This document shows positions 54,663-64,000 of a DNA stretch of 64,000 nucleotides, in pieces. The notes below the pieces were generated by a model, which worked only from the letters and a program-made list of their open reading frames with translations, did no database searches and was not told the origin of the DNA. Both the position numbers and the translations under genes were made by a program. Numbering within the stretch: position 1 is the stretch's first letter; every line of letters begins with the position of its first letter. The DNA comes from Neoechinorhynchus agilis (Eukaryota > Acanthocephala), in contig CM121341.1 of assembly GCA_051530055.1 (NCBI GenBank), positions 1,488,001-1,552,000 on the forward strand. The letters are read 5' to 3'.

Positions 54663-56581
54663 GATCCTTCAGGCGAATTCATTACCAAATTTAAGTTCTT
54701 CATTTTCGGAATTAAAGAGCAAATCATGCAACAACGATAGTTTTCTCTTACTTTGCCTAATGTCTACAGTGATATGGTTGCGCCATAAACCAAACATATC
54801 CATTGGCAACATATTCCACTTGAGACACTCTTTAGTATTTAGTAAAATTGTTTAAAATCGATTTGCGATCGTACGGAGTTGATTATCCGGATGGGTCTAT
54901 TCTATGTGACCTACAATAACCGTTAAATTAATGATACCAAATGATATCAAGTGCACTTATTACACTTGCACATCCTTCAGTCTTTACGCTTATTTACCTG
55001 TAAATGCAAACGGGGGGGAGGGGCATGGCAATTGAGTTTGTGTAAAATAATTTATGCTTTTTGCTTAAAGTCCATAAATTTATGTGGATCACGCCTTCTT
55101 TTTAGTGACTTTTTTTGAAGAACAAAATTTTTTACAAGCGATGTTAAGAGAAAAAGACACTTATCGTCATCAAGCAACTCCCACATCTCGACTTGAAAAA
55201 TAATATTTACGACTTTGATTAGCAGAATATATTTTGAGTATAAGAAAGTGCAGCTTACGGCTAGAATCAATTTGATCGATCAAATCAATTCTATAGAATT
55301 AGCAAATTCGTCAAGTATAAAAGAAGAAGCCGTCAAAAATTAATGTCGATTATATGGAAAACAATTAAAGCCTAAAAACATTAGCTTCTAAAACAGGAGA
55401 TACACTCAGTCTTAATTGGACATGAGTTTCCTTTCTGGCCCTATGTTCAGGTTTCTTACTCTTTATGATCAATTTTGACCTTATCCAAGTAAAGGAGATA
55501 GCTTTTTAAGGTGTATGGATCCCGTGGTGTAGCTCTATTATAGAATGCCGCTCCTAATCGGTTTCGGATTGCTGAAATTCACTATATATGAGAAGGACGT
55601 ATACCTTTCCCGTTGGATCATTTAACTAAGTTAAGCGCTGACCTGTGAATTCAACAGTTTCCGTCGCTCTTAATATTCTCTTACGCTCCTAGAAATTCTT
55701 AAACGAAGTATTACTCCCTCTCACAAAAATAACCATTTAGCAAATGTGTTTATAAACGTTTGATTGAGCGTCTAATCTAATTACAACAAGTGTGATTGCG
55801 TTGGAGAGTATAGCTCGTAAAGTCATTGGAATTATGTCTAGTGAGTAATTCATGTCCTTTTTTTTGTTGCCTACGAATAAAGAACGTTTCGCCTGGATTA
55901 TCCGGCGTAGCAAAAATTATCTAAATTAAAAGAATCACTTAAATATACGACAAAACTGCGGAGCTACTCAGTCAATCGGAAGATAAATATTATTCCATTT
56001 CCGATTGAATTTGTATAAAGTTCAGTCACAAACTCGATCGTAGAAATCACTTTTTCGAAAGGGAGATCTCAGTCTTTACTATTTTAAATAAAAAGTAATA
56101 GGTGCAGAAAAAATGTAAGAAATACCGCGATTGTAAGTAGTCAATCGAATTTGTACATGAGTATTTTTTCAATCTCTGCCATCAGCCTATCATCCATTCC
56201 CTTCCTAGTACATCGTCACACTCCGTCGATCATGCTGCCGTTGCTTTCCTTCTTACAAGACTGAGATGCCTATTGCACCTACGCTTGTGAACTTGCTAGA
56301 CGCCAAACAGCACCCTACCAACTTCTTCGATACGCATTTTGTGAGACGCGAAGAATGAGGGTGGAGCTGTCGGTTAGAAAGATCTAAAAATGAGTTTATC
56401 AGGAAAGAAATCGCGAATAAAATCGAAAATCCGAACACCAATGTCGTTTTGAATCAATAGAAATGCAAAATCGCTGGCTAATGAGACTGGACCAATCAGA
56501 CTTTGTGACCTTTAACGATCAAACGAAATTTTGTACGGCTTAGGTTGAAAGGTCCCTTAAAAATAAAAACCCTTTTAGACG
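54663..56581. other. Intergenic, AT-rich
   Basis: No supported gene in almost 2 kb. Contains a G-run (gggggggagggg near 55010). The promoter of the 56582 gene should be at the right end. Confidence 0.45.
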
Positions 56582-58656
56582 ATGAATATCTGCATGTCAA
56601 TAATTTCACCTTTCACTGGCTTACCAATGAGGATTGAGTTTGGTCACTCTTTGGATCCATGGAATGAGCTAATTCGATTCAACGTATTTCGCGATGTTCT
56701 TCGTTTACTTCGGATAGAGGTATCCATATACGACTTGCGATTTGATGGCATTTATCACTGGTTGAAGAAACAAAGACAAGCTCATTACCTTGACAAAGAT
56801 CAACTGAATGACAACATAGATCGGTTCAATCAACATGCTCTTAATTTTTACGAGCAATACTTATTAACTAACGCAAAACCTAACCTCAATTTGGACGTTG
56901 TTCAGAGCGCTCTTCGATTGACTTTACGGTTACTTTCTCTACGCACCAAGCGAAAAAATCGAATTCAACGCTACGCACTGGAATCAATCAATCGGTACGG
57001 ATCTGTGTTTGGCAACTTAAATCGAACGGAATGCCACATAAGGAGGCGATCAATGGAAAAGATTATAATGTTTGGAGGTCATGAAAATCCAGTGTACCTC
57101 TTGTACCCGCTATACCTTTCCGCGCTTTATCCATATGAAATCCACGTTATCTTTCCGTCAATGTCGCCAATGAAAAAATATTTTCAATACCTCAAGAGGA
57201 CATTTGCCGCGATTTTGCATTGGATTAACATTACATCTACACACGGTTCTATATCTGAAATTCTATTGGTTGACACTTTAGAAGAATATAACCTCGTGAT
57301 TATCGATCGTTCATTCCAAAGCGGCTATTGGCGGCGTGTTCACAATCTTTTAAAGACGGTTTCAGTAGACCGTGCCTTGATTTTGGTGATTGGGAATCGC
57401 GATATTAAGATGAGAGATCGATATCTCGTTAATATTGAGTCGACGTTCCGATGGCGATTATTCGAAGTTTTGGCTTTTAATTTCGAGGCGTCGGAACAAA
57501 GTCATGATGAGGTAGAGGAGGATTATGAGATCACTATGAGTTATAGTGAAAGAAGCCAGCTTAAAATCGCCTTGATTATCGATGCGGTGGAACAAAACAC
57601 CAAACTTTTTTCCGAGAAGGTTTTATTTTTGTTCATTTTTTTATTTTTTCTATTTTGTTATTTCACTTAGATCAAAGAACTTGGCATCATGCATATAGAC
57701 TTTGATCTCGATGCTGTAAGCTCTGAAATCAGGTCGGGTCTTATGTCCAGATTCTATGAAACTTCTAAAGATATTATCACAAAGCTCCTCCGGTTGATCG
57801 ATTATGACATTCGCAGAATGACAAAGAAGGTTAGCAACTTTAGCTGATTGTATAACTAATAGCAGAAACTGAATAGGCAAGTCGACAATTAACAAATGTC
57901 GATCATCAACTCGCACCTTTGTGGGATCTTTATTTCAGATCTGTTGCTAAACATTTAAAGCCTGCAAAAGTTAAAGAACATCTCTTTAATGCAATACAAA
58001 CGACGAAAGCGGCGATCGAGCAAGCAGAAGCTCGGCGTGAAATCGCTGCCGAAGAAGCATTGATTATTGAATTTGCGACCTCGATAGTTCAAAATGACCA
58101 GAATTCTTCGTTGGATTCGATTCCATGTGGACTTAGAGACGTATTTCAGTCGCTTATACTGGATAAAATGTGTCAAATAGTCTTTAGTCGATACAAGGAT
58201 AGTTTTGCGCTTCTCAAACGAGTAGCAGTTGAAGACCGAGTGCCTATTCTGATGCGGTCGATAATATATCACCGAGATCCAAGCCATTTTGTAAAGTTAA
58301 AACACAAGGAACATGTTGAATCAAATAGTGATTCACAAGCGGATCGTTTAAGTGAAGATCTTTCACCCGTCGAAAGAGTACATTTGGATCCTCCATGCAC
58401 TCTATGTCCTTACTACACAATCACAAAGGACCGAAGACGGGTATTATATCACAACGGCGACAAAGTCGAAGTGGTTTATCCTGAAAAAAACACGGATTTT
58501 AAGAAACGGAAAGGCTCGGTCTGTGAGCATGCACCTATAAAACTAACGAAACGAGATACAGGAGCCACTGACATGGATAGCATGGGAGGCGACACAAAAT
58601 CGACGCCTACGCAAGAAGCTTCCGGAAATGGTTTAACTTCTCACTTACAGTTTTAG
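56582..58656 (+). CDS. Unknown protein, 658 residues, three exons
   Basis: Exons 56582-57619, 57671-57829 and 57877-58656 are joined by GT-AG introns of 51 bp (pyrimidine-rich) and 47 bp, both phase 0, giving one open frame. The N-terminal two thirds are globular with Arg-rich helices (LRLTLRLLSLRTKRKNRIQR) and alternating hydrophobic strands (MEKIIMFGGHENPVYLLYPL, YNLVIIDRSFQSGYW). Residues ~415-470 form an amphipathic helix with AEARREIAAEEALI. The C-terminus is polar and disordered with a CTLCPYY pair. No signal peptide is evident. I do not recognise the family. It could be a fast-evolving conserved protein or a lineage-specific gene. All splice sites and phases fit, so expression is likely. 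Confidence 0.8.
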
Positions 58657-59337
58657 CGCAATACTTCACATTGGTTGTTAGTGTAACATTAATTGTATCA
58701 TAAATGTATGTTTTATAAATTTTTTATCTCGTTAAATACCACCATAAAAATGACGGAATCTAGAGATTTTCAAAGGATAATCACGCAATTTTATTGGGCA
58801 AATAAACTTTTAATATTGTGAAAATATAGTTTTAGAGGCAGAAAAAGAGAACTTTATCAACCAAATCATAAGAATGACGGAGACTCATAACGCTATGCTT
58901 GCCCAAACTATTGACCAATAAAATCTTTGCGGGTATCCGTTAAATTTGTATTAATTAAACAAAAATCCATAATGTTGCACATAACTTTAAATTCATCAAT
59001 AAACTACGTAAAACGTCACGAACAAAATTAAAGCACAGAGAAATAATAAAGCGGTTCAAATTATTAACATTGATAAACGAAGTTAGTGAATTCCAATGGT
59101 AAATAAATCAAAAAATTCGAAAAAAAAGAACATTCCGTTATTTTCATATGAATTCGCCAAATAATTTCAAAAAAAGGCAAATTAGAGTACAACATATTTG
59201 GTAAGGAAGCACCATAATTTACTTTGATCCTAAATTTATGTTCAAAGCATTAAAGCTCGAAAACGTTCGTTTTACAGAAAAGCAGCTAAAAATAAATAGA
59301 ACAAACCGCGAATCTACAAAGAAACAAAAAGTAACAA
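58657..59337. other. Intergenic before satellite array
   Basis: Very AT-rich 3' flank of the preceding gene. No repeat unit of the satellite is recognisable here except for a short acacg match at its right edge. Confidence 0.5.
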
Positions 59338-62300
59338 AACACGTCACGCTCATAAAAGTGTTCGAAAAAAACATTGTCAATACGCCATCAGGAGAAAATC
59401 CGTTTGGGTGATTGAGTTTCCGCTGTTGTGATAATAATCCAGATTAGAATTTCTTTATTGAATCGAGGTATTTCAATAAAAAAAATTTCAATCCTGGATT
59501 ATGATCGCAACATCTCTGAATTCCCACAGAATTCAAAAGAAATTAAGATGCTGAATTCGATAAAGCGCATTTTGTGACGTTGCTGAAATGGGCCTTCTTA
59601 CTAATGTTGACATGGAAGAAATCGACAAATGAAAAGTTGTATAAAGACACGCGTTTTTCTCATAAAAGTGTTCGAAAACAACCCCGTCAACGAGTCCTCA
59701 GGAGAAAATCCGTCTGGATAATTGAGTTTTCGCTGTTGTGATAATAATCTAGATTAGAATTTCTTTATTGAATCGAGGTATTTCAATAAAAAAATTTCAA
59801 TCCTGGATTATGATCGCAACATCTCTGAATTCCCACAGAATTCAAAAGAAATTAAAATGCTGAATTCGAAAATACGCATCAAGTGACGTTGCTGAAATGA
59901 GCGTTTTGACTAATGTTGACAAGGAAGAAATCGACAAATGAAAAGTTGTATAAAGACACGCGTTTTTCTCATAAAAGTTTTCGAAAATAACATTGCCAAT
60001 AAGCCATCAGGAGAAAATCCGTTTGGTGATTGAGTTTCCGCTGTTGTGATAATAATCCAGATTAGAATTTCTTTATTGAATCGAGGTATTTCAATAAAAA
60101 AAATTTCAATCCTGGATTATGATCGCAACATCTCTGAATTCCCACAGAATTCAAAAGAAATTAAAATGCTGAATTCGAAAATACGCATTTTGTGACGTTG
60201 CTGAAATGGGCCTTCTTACTAATGTTGACATGGAAGAAATCGACAAATGAAAAGTTGTATAAAGACACGCGTTTTTCTCATAAAAGTGTTCGAAAACAAC
60301 AATGTCAATAAGCCATCAGGAGAAAATCCGTTTGGGTTATTAAGTTACCGCTGTTGTGATAATAATCTAGATTAGAATTTCTTTATTGAATCGAGGTATT
60401 TCAATAAAAAAATTTCAATCCTGGATTATGATCGCAACATCTCTGAATTCCAACAGAATTCAAAAGAAATTAAGATGCTGAATTCGAAAAAACGCATCAA
60501 GTGGCGTTGCTGCCATGGGCGTTTTGACTAATGTTGACATGGAAACAATCGACAAATGAAAAGTTCTATAAAGACACGCGTTTTTCTCATAAAAGTGTTC
60601 GAAAACAACAATGTCAATAAGCCATCAGGAGAAAATCCGTTTGGGTGATTGAGTTTCCGCTGTTGTGATAATAATCTAGATTAGAATTTCTTTATTGAAT
60701 CGAGGTATTTCAATAAAAAAATTTCAATCCTGGATTATGATCGCAACATCTCTGAATTCCAACAGAATTCAAAAGAAATTAAGATGCTGAATTCGAAAAA
60801 ACGCATCAAGTGGCGTTGCTGCCATGGGCGTTTTGACTAATGTTGACATGGAAGAAATCGACAAATGAAAAGTTGTATAAAGACACGCGTTTTTCTCATA
60901 AAAGTGTTCGAAAACAACATTGTCAATACGCCACCAGGAGAAAATCCGTTCGGGTGATTGAGTTTCCGCTGTTGTGATAATAATCTAGATCAGAATTTCT
61001 TTATTGAATCGAGGCATTTCAATAAAAAAATTCAATCCTGGATTATGATCGCAACATCTCTGAATTCCTACAGAATACAAAAGAAATTAAGATGCTGAAT
61101 TCGAAAATAAGCATCAAGTGGCGTTGCTGAAATGGGCGTTTTGACTAATGTTGACATGGAAACAATCGACAAATGAAAAGTTCTATAAAGACACGCGTTT
61201 TTCTCATAAAAGTGTTTGAAAACAACCTTGTCAACGAGTTATCAGGAAAAAATCCGTCTTGATAATTGAGTTATCGCTGTGGTGATAATCATCCAGATTT
61301 GAATTTCTTTATTGAATCGAGGTATTTCAATAAAAAAATTTCAATCCTGGATTATGATCGCAACATCTTTGAATTCCCACAAAATTCAAAAGAAATTAAG
61401 ATGCTGAATTCGATAATGCGCATTTAGTGACGTTGCTGAAATGGGCGTTTTGACTAATGTTGACATGGAAACAATCGACAAATGAAAAGTTCTATAAAGA
61501 CACGCGTTTTTCTCATAAAAGTGTTCGAAAACAACATTGTCAATACGCCATCAGGAGAAAATCCGTTTGGGTGATTGAGTTTCCGCTGTTGTGATAATAA
61601 TCTAGATTACAATTTCTTTATTGAATCGAGGTATTTCAATGAAAAAATTTCAATCCTGGATTACGATCGCAACATCTCTGAATTCCCACAGAATTCAAAA
61701 GAAATTAAGATGCTGAATTCGAAAAAACGCATCAAGTGTCGTTGCTGCCATGGGCGTTTTGACTAATGTTGACATGGAAACAATCGACAAATGAAAAGTA
61801 TAAAGACGCGTTTTTCTCATAAAAGTGTTTCAAAACAACATTGTCAATAAGCCATCAGGAGAAAATCCGTTTGGGTTATTAAGTTACCGCTGTTGTGATA
61901 ATAATCCAGATTAGAATTTCTTTATTGAATCGAGGCACTTCAATAAAAGAAATTTCAATCCTGGATTATGATCGCAACATCTCTGAATTCCAACAGAGTT
62001 CAACAGATATTAAGATGCTGAATTCGATAAAGCGCATTTTGAGACGTTGCTGAAATGAGCGTTTTGACTAATGTTGACATGGAAGAAATCGGCAAATGAA
62101 AAGTTGTATAAAGACACGCGTTTTTCTCATAAAAGTGTTCGAAAACAACATTGTCAATACGCCATCAGGAGAAAATCCGTTTGGTGATTGAGTTTCCGCT
62201 GTTGTGATAATAATCCAGATTAGAATTTCTTTATTGAATCGAGGCATTTCAATAAAAAAATTTCAATCCTGGATTATGATCGCAACATCTCTGAATTCCC

Positions 62301-64000
62301 ACAGAATTCAAAAGAAATTAAGATGCTGAATTCGAAAATACGCATCAAGTGACGTTGCTGAAATGGGCGTTTTGACTAATGTTGACATGGAAGAAATCGA
62401 CAAATGAAAAGTTGTATAAAGACACGCGTTTTTCTCATAAAAGTGTTCGAAAACAACATTGTCAATATGCCATCAGGAGAAAATCCGTCTGGATGATTGA
62501 GTTTTCGCTGATGTGATAATAATCCAGATTAGAATTTCTTTATTGAATCGAGGTATTTCAATAAAAAAATTTCAATCCTGGATTATGATCGCAACATCTC
62601 TGAATTCCCACAGAATTCAAAAGAAATTAAGATGCTGAATTCGATAATGCGCATTTAGTGACGTTGCTGAAATGGGCGTTTTGACTAATGTTGACATGGA
62701 AACAATCGACAAATGAAAAGTTCTATAAAGACACGCGTTTTTCTCATAAAAGTGTTCGAAAACAACATTGTCAATACGCCATGAGGAGAAAATCCGTTTG
62801 GGTGATTGAGTTTTCGCTGTGGTGATAATAATCCAGATTAGAATTTCTTTATTGAATCGAGGTATTTCAATAAAAAAATTTCAATCCTGGATTATGATCG
62901 CAACATCTCTGAATTCCCACAGAATTCAAAAGAAATTAAGATGCTGAATTCGAAAATACGCATCAAGTGACGTTGCTGAAATGGGCGTTTTGACTAATGT
63001 TGACATGGAAACAATCGACAAATGAAAAGTTCTATAAAGACACGCGTTTTTCTCATAAAAGTGTTCGAAAACAACATTGTCAATACGCCATCAGGAGAAA
63101 ATCCGTCTGGATGATTGAGTTTTCGCTGTTGTGATAATAATCCAGATTAGAATTTCTTTATTGAATCGAGGTATTTCAATAAAAAAAATTCAATCCTGGA
63201 TTATGATCGCAACATCTCTGAATTCCCACAGAATTCAAAAGAAATTAAGATGCTGAATTCGATAAAGCGCATTTAGTGACGTTGCTGAAATGGGCGTTTT
63301 GACTAATGTTGACATGGAAACAATCGACAAATGAAAAGTTCTATAAAGATACCCGTTTTTCTCATAAAAGTGTTCGAAAATAAGATTGTCAATAAGCCAT
63401 CAGGAGAAAATCCGTCTGGATAATTGAGTTTTCGCTGTTGTGATAATAATCCAGATTAGAATTTCTTTATTGAATCGAGGTATTTCAATAAAAAAAATTT
63501 CAATCCTGGATTATGATCGCAACATCTCTGAATTCCCACAGAATTGAAAAGAAATTAAGATGCTGAATTCGATAATGCGCATTTAGTGACGTTGCTGAAA
63601 TGGGCGTTTTGACTAATGTTGACATGGAAACAATCGACAAATGAAAAGTTCTATAAAGACACGCGTTTTTCTCATAAAAGTGTTCGAAAACAACATTGTC
63701 AATACGCCATCAGGAGAAAATCCGTTTGGGTGATTGAGTTTCCGCTGTTGTGATAATAATCTAGATTAGAATTTCATTGAATCGAGGTATTTCAATAAAA
63801 AAATTTCAATCCTGGATTATGATCGCAACATCTCTGAATTCCCACAGAATTCAAAAGAAATTAAGGTGCTGAATTCGAAAATACGCATCAAGTGACGTTG
63901 CTGAAATGGGCGTTTTGACTAATGTTGACATGTAAGAAATCGACAAATGAAAAGTTGTATAAAGACACGCGTTTTTCTCTTAAAAGTGTTCGAAAACAAC
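59338..64000. repeat. Satellite array, ~309-bp monomer, 15 copies plus a partial, open at window end
   Basis: Using CATAAAAG as start, units begin at 59351, 59661, 59970, 60279, 60588, 60897, 61205, 61514, 61818, 62128, 62436, 62745, 63054, 63363, 63673 and 63980. Spacing is 304-310 bp. Units are very similar and head to tail. Each holds a long imperfect inverted repeat (ATAATCCAGATTAGAATTTC ... CAATCCTGGATTAT, ~29-bp stem) and a small palindrome GAATTCccacaGAATTC. No long frame is conserved, so it is non-coding satellite DNA. Confidence 0.97.

Noticed and set aside
55510-55580. tRNA-like stretch (GGTGTAGCTC ... GGTTTCGGATT)
   Set aside because: No acceptor stem pairing and no proper T-arm; only loose A-box-like similarity.
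57650-57916. Minus-strand 88-codon frame over exon 2 of the 658-residue gene
   Set aside because: The plus-strand exon has matching splice sites and phase on both sides; the antisense frame has none.
61575-61766. 63-codon frame inside the satellite
   Set aside because: Not preserved in other monomers; an accident of one repeat copy.

Overview
The window is animal nuclear DNA from an AT-rich invertebrate with a compact gene style. Signs are GT-AG introns of about 42-64 bp that restore reading frames, ADAM10-like metalloproteases, a cadherin, the 25-residue ribosomal protein eL41, several classes of non-LTR retrotransposon and a tandem satellite. One 36-bp gene-to-gene gap carries a splice-acceptor-like signal, which would suit a lineage with operons and spliced-leader trans-splicing, but I cannot name the phylum.

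Layout. 1-3.7 kb: two tightly packed minus-strand genes of unknown function and a three-exon minus-strand gene with weak PEX11-like features. 4.1-16.9 kb: three ADAM10-like genes (minus, plus, minus). The second and third form an inverted pair that is almost identical over the prodomain and over the disintegrin/cysteine-rich region, but clearly different in signal peptide, catalytic domain and membrane tail. Hairpin elements and a decayed LINE lie between them. 17.6-19.2 kb: a SINE-like repeat and a three-exon gene for a secreted Met/Pro/Gly-rich protein. 19.8-25.6 kb: decayed LINE sequence, then the eL41 gene with a CRE and an oligopyrimidine start, followed by a large palindrome built on the SINE body. 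26.6-31.6 kb: several minus-strand exons, one with a Mago-binding-like (PYM) motif. 31.7-39.7 kb: two more LINEs, two hairpin elements and a broken Ty3/Gypsy element. 39.7-43.6 kb: interleaved direct repeats, small genes, a 41-bp tandem repeat and gene remnants. 44.2-46.6 kb: a cadherin. 50.9-52.5 kb: a two-exon CtlX-type guanidino-modifying hydrolase with all three catalytic-type residues. 56.6-58.7 kb: a complete three-exon gene of unknown family. 59.3-64.0 kb: a satellite array of about 309-bp monomers, each with a long conserved hairpin, running off the window.

Strongest leads: the patchwork of sequence identity between the two inverted ADAM10-like genes; a set of four hairpin elements, each flanked by 12-14-bp direct repeats and carrying a one-sided head; the CtlX-type enzyme in an animal; and the hairpin-bearing satellite. 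Nothing here shows that all the genes act in one pathway. The three ADAM10-like proteins would be membrane sheddases of similar design, and the other genes look like unrelated neighbours.
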